A stretch of 64,000 bases of DNA from the NCBI RefSeq assembly GCF_002000025.1, contig NZ_MUZV01000014.1, positions 1-64,000 on the forward strand, in the 5' to 3' direction. The translations under genes were made by a program, and so were the position numbers. How positions within the stretch are numbered: the stretch's first letter is position 1; each line of letters begins with the position of its first letter. Below the pieces are notes generated by a model that was not told the DNA's origin, searched no databases, and saw only the letters and a program-made list of their open reading frames with translations. Source of the stretch: Cognaticolwellia aestuarii. GTDB taxonomy: Bacteria > Pseudomonadota > Gammaproteobacteria > Enterobacterales > Alteromonadaceae. Below are positions 8,246 to 17,596 of this stretch, one piece after another.

Positions 8246-8400
8246 GCTTAGGTGCTCGATATTTATACGTTATTTACGTAAAAATGAAGAGATAATCGGG
8301 AAGTTAGTGAACTGCTGCAAGCATAATTCTAACGCTGCCCCCGCAACGGTAATACTTTGTTATTAACAAAGTTAAGCCCGGAGACCGGCCTAATCAACAT
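8246..8400 (+). ncRNA. Cobalamin riboswitch (btuB leader)
   Basis: Hallmarks are the B12-box-like GCTGCCCCCGCAACGGTAA (8332-8350), the preceding ATCGGGAAGTTAGTG, and the 3' conserved AGCCCGGAGACCGGCC (8375-8390). A short P1 helix can form between TTAGG (about 8248-8252) and CCTAA (about 8389-8393). Adenosylcobalamin binding is expected to switch off the downstream TonB receptor gene. About 105 bp separate the aptamer from the btuB start. Confidence 0.95.
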
Positions 8401-8482
8401 AAAATTACTTGCAGTGCGGTGGGCGCTACGGAATTCTAATGGCATTAGCAGCAGCTATATCGCCAATAATCTTCCGTATCTC

Positions 8483-8499
8483 CCTCAAAACTTTTGAGG
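8483..8499 (+). promoter_or_regulatory. Hairpin sequestering the btuB ribosome-binding site
   Basis: CCTCAAAA (8483-8490) is complementary to TTTTGAGG (8492-8499), and the GAGG of the second arm is the only Shine-Dalgarno candidate for btuB ATG 8505. Closing the hairpin would hide the site. With no terminator poly-U between aptamer and gene, this points to translational control by the riboswitch. Confidence 0.65.
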
Positions 8500-8504
8500 T
8501 GTTG

Positions 8505-10502
8505 ATGTTCTCTTATTTACGATATTTACCGATAATATTCCCTGTGGCTATGCCTGCCTTTGCGCAAGTTGAGCCAACTAAAAATGAAGATATCGAAGTG
8601 ATTGAAGTCGTTAATGATCAAAGCTTCAACTCGCCAAATTATCAAGTGCTGCAGCGCGAAAGCTTTGTTAACTCATCACAAACACTTGCCGATATTCTGC
8701 AATCAGTTAATGGTATTCAAATTCGTCAAATTAGCGGGATTGGTAACCCTGTTTCGGTTTCAATTCGTGGTTCTAACAGTAAACAAGTACAGCTCTATAT
8801 TGATGGCCAACTGATTAATGATAGTCAATTTGGTGGTTTCGATTTAAATCAAATTCCCACCGAACAAATTGAAAGCATTGAAATAAGTAAAAACCAAGCC
8901 ATTGGTACAGGATCGACTCCTATTGGTGGCGTTATCCGCATTAATACGTATAACCCCACTCAAGACGCCGCTAAATTGACCTTGGCAACAGGTTCATTTG
9001 GTTACCGTGAAAGTAACTTATTATTTAATAAAGCTTTTAAAGTTCATAGCCTGTCATTTGGTGGTAATTATGTTAAAAGCGACAACGACTATGATTTTCT
9101 TGTGCCGCAAAGTATTGAAAATAGCAGCAAAGCCGAAGAACAAGCTTTAAGAAATAATCAATTTACCAAGAAGACCTTGTTCATCAATGATACTCTGCAA
9201 TTTGGCCAGCATCAGATCCGCTTAAATGTGCAGTACAATGATCAAGAAAAAGCACTACCAAATTACCGAAATAATTCACCCGAAAATATATCGTCCTTAA
9301 ATTCAGATAGTTTACGCTATAGCTACCAGCATCAGTGGTTAAGTGACTCATCTTGGCTAAATTCTGTGGAATTAGAAGCATATGCTGAAAACAAAGACGA
9401 GCGTTATATTTCTAGTCTGGATTCAGTAGGTATTGATATTAATGACTATGAAACTAAAAAACACCATATTGGCCTTAAACCACTACTGACATGGCAGACA
9501 TTTAATTTTATTCCCTTTGTAAGTTTCGACAAACAAACCTTTACCTCGATTAGTAGCCATAATGGACAACCTGCAACATGCAGTGGTAATAGTTCGTGCG
9601 ATATTTCAGCTGAGCAAAAAAAGTTTAATATCGGTTCCCGTTTGGAATGGCAACCTGAGTCATTACCATTAGAAACCTACTTATTAGTCAGTAATTTGCG
9701 AGAAGAAAACGCCAACGCAGCAATCAACCAACCGGATGCTGAAAAATTTCAAGACAATGAAGATTACTTAACCACTGAGCTGGGATTAAGTTTTAAACAA
9801 GATAACCTTAAAATTACCGCGAACTTAAGTGATGGGGTAAGAACCCCCACTTTATACGAGTTGTTTGGTGACAGAGGCTCTTTTAAGGGTAATGATGATC
9901 TATTACCTGAAGAAGCATTAACGCTCTCGCTTGGTGGTCAGTACAACACGAAAAAATTATCAATATCATCTTCTATTTATCAACAAAAGTTAGAAAACTC
10001 GATTGTCGCAATTTTTAACTCAAGTAATGTTGGTAGCTACAAAAATGTCAGTGATGCTGACTTATTAGGTTTTGAAATGCAGCTTAATTACCAGCTATTT
10101 GAATCACTGTCATTGTTATTGCAAACCAACATTATTGATACTGAAATTGAATCGAGCTTTGTTGCTTTTGATAAAAATAAGTTACCTGGCATCTACCATC
10201 AGCAATATAGCATCGCGCTTAAATACCAAGTAAATGAAGCCTGGCAGGTTTCATTTAAAACTAGCCAAGATAAAGAATTGTACTTCAATCTCATTAACAA
10301 ATTTCAAAATGACGAAAGTGGCTTAGGCAACGGTCCACCGTCAGACCGCACAGTGTCTGACCTCGCGATATACTGGAAACAAGGCGCGCACCGCGTGTCT
10401 TTTAGCGCCAACAATATGTTCAATGACCAATATAAAGATCTCGCGAATAGAACGTCGCAGGGTCGCAGCTTTCAAATAAAATACACAATAGAGGGATTAT
10501 AA
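8505..10502 (+). CDS. btuB: TonB-dependent vitamin B12 receptor BtuB
   Basis: A 665-residue outer membrane receptor. The signal peptide ends near FAQ (MFSYLRYLPIIFPVAMPAFAQ). A TonB-box-like acidic stretch EDIEVIEVV follows, then the plug domain (LADILQSVNGIQIRQISG, VSIRGSNSKQVQLYIDGQ, IESIEISKN) and a beta-barrel containing the TonB-receptor block SDGVRTPTLYELFG. ATG 8505 is chosen because an upstream in-frame ATG (8409) would lie in the riboswitch leader and spoil the signal peptide. GAGG precedes ATG 8505. The cobalamin riboswitch supports a corrinoid substrate. The stop codon directly abuts the ATG of the lipoprotein gene. Confidence 0.93.
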   Translation: MFSYLRYLPIIFPVAMPAFAQVEPTKNEDIEVIEVVNDQSFNSPNYQVLQRESFVNSSQTLADILQSVNGIQIRQISGIGNPVSVSIRGSNSKQVQLYIDGQLINDSQFGGFDLNQIPTEQIESIEISKNQAIGTGSTPIGGVIRINTYNPTQDAAKLTLATGSFGYRESNLLFNKAFKVHSLSFGGNYVKSDNDYDFLVPQSIENSSKAEEQALRNNQFTKKTLFINDTLQFGQHQIRLNVQYNDQEKALPNYRNNSPENISSLNSDSLRYSYQHQWLSDSSWLNSVELEAYAENKDERYISSLDSVGIDINDYETKKHHIGLKPLLTWQTFNFIPFVSFDKQTFTSISSHNGQPATCSGNSSCDISAEQKKFNIGSRLEWQPESLPLETYLLVSNLREENANAAINQPDAEKFQDNEDYLTTELGLSFKQDNLKITANLSDGVRTPTLYELFGDRGSFKGNDDLLPEEALTLSLGGQYNTKKLSISSSIYQQKLENSIVAIFNSSNVGSYKNVSDADLLGFEMQLNYQLFESLSLLLQTNIIDTEIESSFVAFDKNKLPGIYHQQYSIALKYQVNEAWQVSFKTSQDKELYFNLINKFQNDESGLGNGPPSDRTVSDLAIYWKQGAHRVSFSANNMFNDQYKDLANRTSQGRSFQIKYTIEGL

Positions 10503-11984
10503 ATGTTAACAACTTTTAAAAAGCAAATATTGCCACTTAGTTTAGCTATTAGCACAGCAGTACTTGCTGGCTGTGGCGGTGGTTCTGATAAAGATAATGC
10601 ACCACTGGTAACAGGCGCAACTAGCCCAGTCGTTGAAGAAAATACAACATTAGTTAGCACGTATAACGCAACTGATGCCGATGGCGATGCTATTACCTTG
10701 TCACTTACTGGCGCTTCAAGTAGTTTATTTACTATTACGCAAGCAGGTGAACTAAGCTTTTTAAGCGCTCCTGATTTTGAAAATGGTGATACTGGCCCAT
10801 TTGCTGTCACTATCGTAGCAACTGACGACAGCAAAAAGCGTTTAACAGGTGAATTAGCTGTTGAAGTAAGCGTTGGTGACGTTAAAGATACGCCGTCATT
10901 TGCTGTTGTACAGACGGTCGCACCTGATTACTCTGGCTCAGAAGTAGTTACCATAGACCCAGCCACTGAAATCGTTACCAAAGGCTACTATATTAAAGAT
11001 GGTTCTGACTACACGGTACGTAGTTACAATAAAGACGTTTTTCATATTGGTCGTTTCTTTATTGACACCATTTCAAAATATAATGCTGATGCACTAGATA
11101 CCGCTATATGGACGAACACTACACAAGATTCTGGCGACTCTACATCACGCAACCCATACGATATTGTTTCGGTAAATGAAACTAAAGCTTATATTTTACG
11201 TTATGGCTCAAGTAAAGTTTGGATTGTAAACCCTCAAGCAACAACAGCTGAAGACTTTAAAATCGGTGAATTAAACCTTGATGCCTACATAGCTGACAAC
11301 AACAGTAACGGCACGCCTAACCCATCTGCTGGTACTATTGTTGATGGTAAGCTATTTATTACTTTACAACGTTTATCAGATGCTTATTCTCCAAACACTG
11401 CCTATGTAGCTGTTTTTGATACTGAAACAGATTTAGAAATAGAAACAAACGCCAATGCTGATGATGCAGTTATGGGTATTCCTTTAGCAGGTTTAAACCC
11501 GTTAAATGGCAGTATTGTTAATAAAGACGGGGTTGTTTATGTGACAACACGTAACTCATACACTGATACTGATTTAACGTTGAGCCGCATTGAAGCAATC
11601 ACCGCAAGTGATTACAGCTTACGCACGGTATTAACTGCCGATGACATCGTCGACAATACCGCAGCATTTATTGGTTCAAGTGTTATTGTTTCAGCAACCC
11701 AAGGCTACTTTGTTGCAGGTGAAACTTTTTACTCACCTTACCGTGAGCTTTCAACAGTTTATAGCTTCAACCCAACCACAGGTGTAGTAGCTGACGAAGC
11801 CATAGCGGAAACCGGTACAGAGCAAATTAGCCACATCAATTTAGATGCAGCAAATTATCTTTGGATCAGCGTTAGTAACCCTGAAAACCCAGGTGTAGAC
11901 GTAGTTAACACTGAAACAAATGAAAAAGAATTACCAAGATTTGCTACAGAGTTAAACCCAACAGCCATTGCTTTTATTGAGTAA
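10503..11984 (+). CDS. BtuB-linked lipoprotein, cadherin-like plus beta-propeller-like (BtuG analogue?)
   Basis: A 493-residue lipoprotein. The lipobox LAGC ends at Cys24 and a short GGGSDKD linker follows. Residues about 34-125 resemble a cadherin-like Ig fold (ATDADGDAITLSL, GELSFLSAPDFENG). From about residue 145 on, strand-turn units recur: VWIVNPQATT, YVAVFDTETD, VVYVTTRNSY, VYSFNPTTGV, LWISVSNPENP and VDVVNTETNE, as in YncE/DUF5074-type propellers. It is translated directly behind btuB (TAA then ATG), so it shares the riboswitch. BtuG of Bacteroidetes is a surface propeller lipoprotein that hands B12 to BtuB. The same role is proposed here from architecture and context, not homology. 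Confidence 0.7.
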   Translation: MLTTFKKQILPLSLAISTAVLAGCGGGSDKDNAPLVTGATSPVVEENTTLVSTYNATDADGDAITLSLTGASSSLFTITQAGELSFLSAPDFENGDTGPFAVTIVATDDSKKRLTGELAVEVSVGDVKDTPSFAVVQTVAPDYSGSEVVTIDPATEIVTKGYYIKDGSDYTVRSYNKDVFHIGRFFIDTISKYNADALDTAIWTNTTQDSGDSTSRNPYDIVSVNETKAYILRYGSSKVWIVNPQATTAEDFKIGELNLDAYIADNNSNGTPNPSAGTIVDGKLFITLQRLSDAYSPNTAYVAVFDTETDLEIETNANADDAVMGIPLAGLNPLNGSIVNKDGVVYVTTRNSYTDTDLTLSRIEAITASDYSLRTVLTADDIVDNTAAFIGSSVIVSATQGYFVAGETFYSPYRELSTVYSFNPTTGVVADEAIAETGTEQISHINLDAANYLWISVSNPENPGVDVVNTETNEKELPRFATELNPTAIAFIE

Positions 11985-12019
11985 TAAAGCTCACGGTAAT
12001 AACGGCAATATTTGATAAT

Positions 12020-12046
12020 AAAAAACCGCTTTAAAGCGGTTTTTTT
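12020..12046. terminator. Bidirectional terminator between the btuB operon and cobQ
   Basis: AAAAAACCGCTT and AAGCGGTTTTTTT form a stem with a tiny AT loop. A-tract and T-tract flank both sides, so it can stop both the plus-strand lipoprotein transcript and the minus-strand cobQ transcript. Confidence 0.88.
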
Positions 12047-12122
12047 ATAGCTGCTTACTTGCTAGCTAAGACTAAACTAACAAGTGCTACGTTAACAAAT
12101 ACAACCTAAACTAACAAAGTCA

Positions 12123-13616
12123 CTAGGTTGTTTTACCTTGCTGAATAATCTGTTGAATTTTATCCATATCCAAATGCTTTTTGCAGATGTCAGCCAAGAG
12201 CTCTAACTGTACTTCTCGGTGCTGATTAATATCAACAACTGGCTGTGAAATGTCTTTTATACCTAACCAATTGAGTACCGCTTGTGTCGGCTCAGGGCAA
12301 TCAAAAAAGCCATGTAAGTAGGTGGCAATAATTTGCTTATCATCTGAGATACAGCCGTCTGCTATCCGCTGATTTACACCCGAACCATCACTTTCAATAT
12401 GCAGTAATGGTTGAGTTAATGCTGGGCCAGTAGAGACACCACAATGAATTTCATAACCAGTTAACTGACAAGTTTCACCATTTAACCTCATGTTCGCCGT
12501 TACTTGGCTTAGTGTTTTGTTTTGCGTTAGCGTGGTGGTGAAATCTAACAAGCCTAGGCCTGATATTTGCTCAACATGTGATTCAATATGTTCAGGATCA
12601 AATATCTGTTTACCCAACATTTGATAACCGCCACAAATGCCCATCACCTTGCCGCCATAACGCAAGTGTTGTTCAATTTCTTGCTGCCAACCTTGTTGCT
12701 TTAAAAAGCTTAAATCTGAGGTAACATTTTTACTGCCCGGAATAATAATTAAATCAGCACCTTGTAACGATTGACCAATGCGGATGTATTGCAAATCAAT
12801 ATTGGGTTGCAAACGTAATGGGTCAAAATCAGTATGGTTGCTCATGTGTGGAAGTAGTGGCACAAAAATTTTAACTTTCGCTTGCGTAACTTTATTATCA
12901 AGCGCGACGGCATCTTCTGCGTCTAACGCTAAATCATGTAAATAAGGCAGCACACCTAATACCGGCTTACCTGTGCGCTGTTCAAGCCAATCTAAGCCCG
13001 ACTCAAGCAATTTAATATCACCGCGAAAACGATTGATAATAAAACCTTTCACTCTTGCTTGCTCTGACTCAGAAAGTAACGCCAGCGTGCCAACTAAGTG
13101 AGCAAATACACCACCACGATCAATGTCAGCTACTAAAATCACCGGGCAATCGACGGCTTCGGCATAACCCATATTGGCAAGATCATGAGCGCGAAGGTTA
13201 ATTTCAGCTGGGCTACCGGCACCTTCAACCAGCAATACCTCATGATCATTAGCTAAACGCTGATGCGATTCCAACACCGCTTGCATCGCCACTTTTTTGT
13301 AGTCGTGATACTTGCCGGCTTCCATGTTGGATATTGCTTTACCATGGACAATAACTTGCGCGCCAGTGTCACTATTAGGTTTTAACAAAATAGGATTAAA
13401 ATCAACTCGTGCTTCAACCTTTGCCGCAATCGCTTGCAAAGCTTGCGCGCGACCAATTTCACCGCCATCTTTAGTAACCGCGCTATTTAGCGCCATATTT
13501 TGCGGTTTGAATGGCGCCACGTTAATACCGGCATTGACTAATACGCGGCATAAACCGGCAACTAAGGTGCTTTTTCCCGCGTCTGAAGTAGTGCCTTGCA
13601 CCATTAATGTTTTCAC
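12123..13616 (-). CDS. cobQ: Cobyric acid synthase (glutamine-hydrolysing)
   Basis: Amidates side chains b, d, e and g of adenosylcobyrinic acid a,c-diamide. The N-terminal dethiobiotin synthetase-like ATPase domain shows [13 protein letters not shown] and [15 protein letters not shown]. The C-terminal glutamine amidotransferase domain has the nucleophile in [15 protein letters not shown] and the histidine in ATYLHGFFD. 497 residues, full length. It is the last gene of a cobT-cobS-cobU-cobQ operon, with its start overlapping the end of cobU by 4 bp. It is odd to see CobQ without any corrin-ring genes; salvage of a precursor upstream of cobyric acid would explain it. Confidence 0.93.
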   Translation of the reverse strand: MKTLMVQGTTSDAGKSTLVAGLCRVLVNAGINVAPFKPQNMALNSAVTKDGGEIGRAQALQAIAAKVEARVDFNPILLKPNSDTGAQVIVHGKAISNMEAGKYHDYKKVAMQAVLESHQRLANDHEVLLVEGAGSPAEINLRAHDLANMGYAEAVDCPVILVADIDRGGVFAHLVGTLALLSESEQARVKGFIINRFRGDIKLLESGLDWLEQRTGKPVLGVLPYLHDLALDAEDAVALDNKVTQAKVKIFVPLLPHMSNHTDFDPLRLQPNIDLQYIRIGQSLQGADLIIIPGSKNVTSDLSFLKQQGWQQEIEQHLRYGGKVMGICGGYQMLGKQIFDPEHIESHVEQISGLGLLDFTTTLTQNKTLSQVTANMRLNGETCQLTGYEIHCGVSTGPALTQPLLHIESDGSGVNQRIADGCISDDKQIIATYLHGFFDCPEPTQAVLNWLGIKDISQPVVDINQHREVQLELLADICKKHLDMDKIQQIIQQGKTT

Positions 13617-14260
13617 AATTTACCTTTTGTATCAATATCTTGAATATCTTGAGAGCAACTTTTTGTAGCTGACTTTAATGTTAACGGTAAGCCTGCCATA
13701 ACAAATTCAACTTCGTCAGCAACGCTAGCAAGTGCTTGGTGTAACCAACCGGCCTGGTCAACAAACTGACGTGAAAGCTCGCCCATCGGCACTATGCCGT
13801 GACCGACTTCATTACTGACTAAAATTATTTCTATTGTGCGCGACTCAGTGCTAGCTTGTTGCTGAAGACTTTTTAATAGGCTCAATAATTGCTGCTTTTC
13901 TTGTTGCCAATAAGCTAAGTTAACATCGGTAGTATTATGAGTTTCAGCACATGGTTTACATAAACTGTTGCTTAGCCACAACGTTAAACAATCCACTAAA
14001 ATACAGCTACCTTGCTCACAGGCATTACTCTCTGATATTGCTGATGTGATGGCTTTTGCTAATAGCAATGGCGACTCTATTAATCGCCAATGTTCAGGAC
14101 GATCAGCTTGGTGTTGAGCAATACGTTGCTGCATTTCATCATCAAATGCTTGTGCGGTAGCGATATAAGTTACCGGTAGGTTTGACGCTTTAGCATGTTG
14201 CTCCGCCAGTGAACTTTTACCCGAGCGAGCTCCCCCAATAACCAAACGTATTTTACTCAT
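13613..14260 (-). CDS. cobU: Adenosylcobinamide kinase / adenosylcobinamide-phosphate guanylyltransferase
   Basis: Phosphorylates adenosylcobinamide and converts it to the GDP derivative. The P-loop [15 protein letters not shown] is at the N-terminus. Further family blocks are [41 protein letters not shown] and [13 protein letters not shown]. About 215 residues, slightly longer than enterobacterial CobU because of an insert around residues 95-115. ATG 14260 is used; a GTG lies one codon upstream. It overlaps cobQ by 4 bp, which suggests translational coupling. Confidence 0.93.
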   Translation of the reverse strand: MSKIRLVIGGARSGKSSLAEQHAKASNLPVTYIATAQAFDDEMQQRIAQHQADRPEHWRLIESPLLLAKAITSAISESNACEQGSCILVDCLTLWLSNSLCKPCAETHNTTDVNLAYWQQEKQQLLSLLKSLQQQASTESRTIEIILVSNEVGHGIVPMGELSRQFVDQAGWLHQALASVADEVEFVMAGLPLTLKSATKSCSQDIQDIDTKGKL

Positions 14261-14310
14261 CACTGCCTCTACTCATCATTGCCACCTTTTATAAATATTT
14301 CATTGTTTAA

Positions 14311-15138
14311 TCAAGTCAATGATAATAAAACAAGGTAAATAACCACTTCAGACAGTTGTTGTGCTGCCCCTAAACAATCACCGGTATAACCACCAAGTTG
14401 TTTCGTGAACCAGCGCTTTAAACACCAACGAGTAAGCAATAAAATAGCGACCAGTTTCCAAGCAATACTGAACGATAAAGTAAACGCGATAACCAAGCCG
14501 CCAGTGCTCAATAAAATTAAGTAACTATTGCTTGATAGGCTTTGTGCTAAAGGTTTTACCTTCGACGTGGCATCTTCACTCACATAAGGCATGTCAGTAA
14601 TTAAACTGGTTGCCAGCACTCGGCTTAAACCATGGCCTAAAACGAGTATCGACAACATACTCAAGCTCTCGCTTAGCATGCTTTCGTTTAACAAAGCCGT
14701 ATGGGTTATATTTTGCTGAATAAGTGCTAACAACGCTTGATACTTGATCATCAAGATAAAAAATAATGCCGCAGCGCCATAAGTACCTAAACGGCTGTCT
14801 TTCATGATATTAAGCTTATTTTCGACAGTCCAACCACCGCCAAAACCGTCCCAAACATCAGCCCAACCGTCTTCATGAAACGCACCGGTTAACAAAACAC
14901 TGCTAAACATAGCGATTAAAAGTGCTAACTCGATTGGCAATATACTTGCACTCAAGTAAAACGCGAGAGCAGAGCAAGCACCAATTAAAACCCCCACTAC
15001 GGCGAAGTACCGACTGGCTTGATTAAGCATATTTTCTGTAACATCAACTTTAAGCTCTACCGGAATTCGGCTAAAAAAACTGATCGCTAAAAGCAATAAA
15101 TGCCATTGCTCACGCAGCGTTTCTCGCTTAAGTGACAT
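14311..15138 (-). CDS. cobS: Adenosylcobinamide-GDP ribazoletransferase (cobalamin synthase)
   Basis: A membrane enzyme joining adenosylcobinamide-GDP to alpha-ribazole (phosphate), the last assembly step. Motifs seen are FFSRIPVELK near the N-terminus, the acidic GAFHEDGWADVWDGFGGG, and GGYTGDCLGAAQQ near the C-terminus. Several hydrophobic helices are present. ATG 15138 gives 275 residues and overlaps the cobT end by 11 bp. An upstream in-frame ATG at 15174 would add an unlikely extension lying inside cobT. Second gene of the operon. Confidence 0.93.
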   Translation of the reverse strand: MSLKRETLREQWHLLLLAISFFSRIPVELKVDVTENMLNQASRYFAVVGVLIGACSALAFYLSASILPIELALLIAMFSSVLLTGAFHEDGWADVWDGFGGGWTVENKLNIMKDSRLGTYGAAALFFILMIKYQALLALIQQNITHTALLNESMLSESLSMLSILVLGHGLSRVLATSLITDMPYVSEDATSKVKPLAQSLSSNSYLILLSTGGLVIAFTLSFSIAWKLVAILLLTRWCLKRWFTKQLGGYTGDCLGAAQQLSEVVIYLVLLSLT

Positions 15139-16219
15139 CAGTAACCTCGGCATCAGCAAAACTTGCCATATCATTATAAAATGCCACAGCAGCTTGAAGC
15201 ATAGGCAGCGCTAATGCAGCACCTGTACCTTCACCTAAGCGTAAACCTAAGTTTAATAGCGGCTTAACGTTTAACCATTGCAACATTTTTTGATGGCCCT
15301 GTTCACCTGAACAATGCGCAAACACCATATAACCTTTGACATTAGCATTGAGCTCAATGGCTAACATAGCCGCTGCGGTGCAAATAAAGCCATCAACGAT
15401 AATCAGCATATTATTTTCTGCAGCCGCCAGCATAGCAGCGGTTATTTGCACTAGTTCAAAGCCACCTAAGCAGCGTAAAATAGCTTTTGCATCCACTAAA
15501 TTTTCAGCATGCAATGCCAAAGCTTGTTCAATAACTTGTTGCTTTTTCTTAACCACAGCATCAGATACACCGGTACCTCGGCCAACCACATCGCTAACAG
15601 GCACTTTCATTATTGCCGCCATAATGGCCGATGCTATCGTAGTGTTACCAATACCCATTTCACCAAAGGCCACAATATTGCAGCCTTTACGGCTAATGTT
15701 ATTGATGTGTTGCTGCGCAAACTCAAAGCCTTGCTCTACTTGAGCCTCCGTCATTGCAGCTTGCTGATTAATTGCCTGCGTAATATTACCTAAGCGCTGA
15801 TTAATAACCGGTAACGAAGCCGCTGGAGGATGAAGAATACCCGTATCAACTACACTTAATTGCCAACCAAATTGCTGACAAAACACATTAATCGCAGCAC
15901 CACCATTGGCAAAATTTGCCACCATTTGGCTAGTAACGTCACTTGGCGCAATAGAAACACCTTCACTGGCAATACCATGATCTCCGGCAAATACCGTTAA
16001 ATGGGGAGAGACAAGTTGTAACTTGTGCTGGGCGTTAGTTGGGTCATCATTGAGAATATTATTTTTGGTATCAGCTTTCGTGCTTATTAGCTGTATTTGT
16101 GCAATTTGTTTAGCAAGTAATTCAAGATCACCTAATGCACCTAATGGCTTGGTTTTACCATCGATTTTGGCTTGAATATTTTCTAAATTTTCACAACTAA
16201 CCGCTTGGATCTCAAACAT
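15128..16219 (-). CDS. cobT: Nicotinate-nucleotide--dimethylbenzimidazole phosphoribosyltransferase
   Basis: Activates the lower ligand base to alpha-ribazole phosphate. The family signatures are clear: TKPLGALGDLELLA, VFAGDHGIASEGVS, FANGGAAINVFC, AFGEMGIGNTTIASA and RLGEGTGAALALP, with the catalytic glutamate expected in the last. 363 residues, full length. First gene of the minus-strand operon, about 185 bp downstream of a cobalamin riboswitch. A 20-residue segment rich in Asn/Asp/Lys (STKADTKNNILNDDPTNAQH) is an insertion near residue 50. Confidence 0.94.
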   Translation of the reverse strand: MFEIQAVSCENLENIQAKIDGKTKPLGALGDLELLAKQIAQIQLISTKADTKNNILNDDPTNAQHKLQLVSPHLTVFAGDHGIASEGVSIAPSDVTSQMVANFANGGAAINVFCQQFGWQLSVVDTGILHPPAASLPVINQRLGNITQAINQQAAMTEAQVEQGFEFAQQHINNISRKGCNIVAFGEMGIGNTTIASAIMAAIMKVPVSDVVGRGTGVSDAVVKKKQQVIEQALALHAENLVDAKAILRCLGGFELVQITAAMLAAAENNMLIIVDGFICTAAAMLAIELNANVKGYMVFAHCSGEQGHQKMLQWLNVKPLLNLGLRLGEGTGAALALPMLQAAVAFYNDMASFADAEVTDVT

Positions 16220-16403
16220 GACATTACCTAAATCAGACCGTACTAAATAAAAAATTGTTAGTAGATCGGTATATGATGATTAACGTCGATAGTATGAGAG
16301 TTTTTTGGGGAGCAAATCTATTTTCATCAGTGATATCGTCACCAATAAAAAATTGATAGTGTCTCGAGTAACCCGCTCGACGTAGCAATTAATGTTCATA
16401 TTC

Positions 16404-16575
16404 ATCTGGTATCCTGACTTACAGCATCTAGATACATCCCTTCCCAATGATTTTCTTTCGAAAATGCTTAGTGGTTAATATATCGCTCTGTTTACAGTTG
16501 CGGGTACAGTTGTGGACTTTCACCACATTCCCAGTCTCACGAATTTAAATGCTTTTAAGCAACTTAAAAAGTGTA
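16404..16575 (-). ncRNA. Cobalamin riboswitch (cobTSUQ leader)
   Basis: On the minus strand: GGGAATGTGGTGAAAGTCC, then ACTGTACCCGCAACTGTAA and, at the 3' side, GTAAGTCAGGATACCA. These are the conserved AdoCbl-riboswitch blocks, with the CCCGCAACTG box and AGTCAGGATACC end. About 185 bp of leader follow before cobT. A short GC-rich hairpin (CGAGCGGGTTACTCG, plus-strand 16363-16380) and a nearby T-run could form a downstream expression platform, but this is weak. The 3' and 5' limits are approximate. Confidence 0.93.
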
Positions 16576-16751
16576 TTTGAATATGACATTATTTAATTAT
16601 TGCCGAGATTATCGACAGCTAGGGGAAAATAGCAAGGTTTATTTTTATATCAGATAGCGCATAAAGCAATAAAAACAATAAAAATCAATCTATTGCTATA
16701 GAGTGCCAATTAACTTTCATACTAAAGGACTAAAATAATAAGGGCATATAA

Positions 16752-17405
16752 TCAGAGCATTAATTTAGGCCAAGCGTTACCGTTATCATCAATAGCAACT
16801 TGCAAGTGTATTAAGCCACCATAAGGCACATCCAAGTTAGTCATATGATAAGTGCCTGGAATAGGCAGTCCCAAAACTTTAGCTAGCAGGTATCTAATAA
16901 CGCCACCATGGCTAAATACTAAACGATTAGATGAGTCAGTTTTTTTCTGATGTGCTTGGCTTAATTGCGCTAATAAGTGCTGCCAAAAGTGGTCAACCCG
17001 TGCCGTAAAACTTGCCATTGACTCCCCATTAGGCGGTTGGCATTGCCAAGGATCTTGCCAAAAGTTTCCTAAGGTTAACTGGGGCTCTGGAGTGACTTCG
17101 CCATCTGTTGTCGCTATTTGCCATAATGCTTGATACGACTTACCGTCCCAATCACCAAAGTTCATTTCTTGTAGTTCGGCTAACACCTGCAACGACAGCC
17201 CTTGTTGCTGACAATATCGCTCGGCAAATTCACGACACCGAAGCAACGGCGAGCTATAGCAGTAGGATATTTCAGGTAAATTTTGCGTGGCTTTAATAAG
17301 CTGCTGCTTACCCGTATCAGATAAGGCAATATCACTGCGACCGCAAAGGATACCGCTTTGCACAAGCTCGCCATGACGCAATAAGTAGATATTAAATACT
17401 GACAA
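16752..17405 (-). CDS. cobC: Alpha-ribazole phosphatase
   Basis: A histidine phosphatase of 217 residues. The acceptor histidine is in LLRHGELV, followed by the CobC-like GILCGRSDIALSDTGKQQL, the acidic QEMNFGDWDGKSYQAL and the second histidine block VFSHGGVIRYLLA. CobC removes the 5' phosphate of alpha-ribazole phosphate, or of cobalamin phosphate. The GxCGRxDxxLS-type segment fits CobC better than the paralogue at 5234-5815. It is monocistronic, upstream of the riboswitch-led operon, and has no riboswitch of its own. Confidence 0.85.
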   Translation of the reverse strand: MSVFNIYLLRHGELVQSGILCGRSDIALSDTGKQQLIKATQNLPEISYCYSSPLLRCREFAERYCQQQGLSLQVLAELQEMNFGDWDGKSYQALWQIATTDGEVTPEPQLTLGNFWQDPWQCQPPNGESMASFTARVDHFWQHLLAQLSQAHQKKTDSSNRLVFSHGGVIRYLLAKVLGLPIPGTYHMTNLDVPYGGLIHLQVAIDDNGNAWPKLML

Positions 17406-17596
17406 GCTACTCTTCCTATTTCGATCGGTATTATTGCCAACAGTTTAGCAAAAAAGCTTATGCTATTAATATGATAAATATTTTTATATAAACCACAAAA
17501 AATTGATCTTTGTCGCTCACCTTTTGGTAAGCTAAAAATATCTCAGTTAATATCTGATCTATAAACATGCCAAATTATAAGCCACAAGGAAAATAC

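Noticed and set aside
17567-17596. Upstream start for the cobalamin-binding protein
   Set aside because: ATG 17567 has no ribosome-binding site, while ATG 17597 has AAGGA at ideal distance; neither gives a signal peptide.
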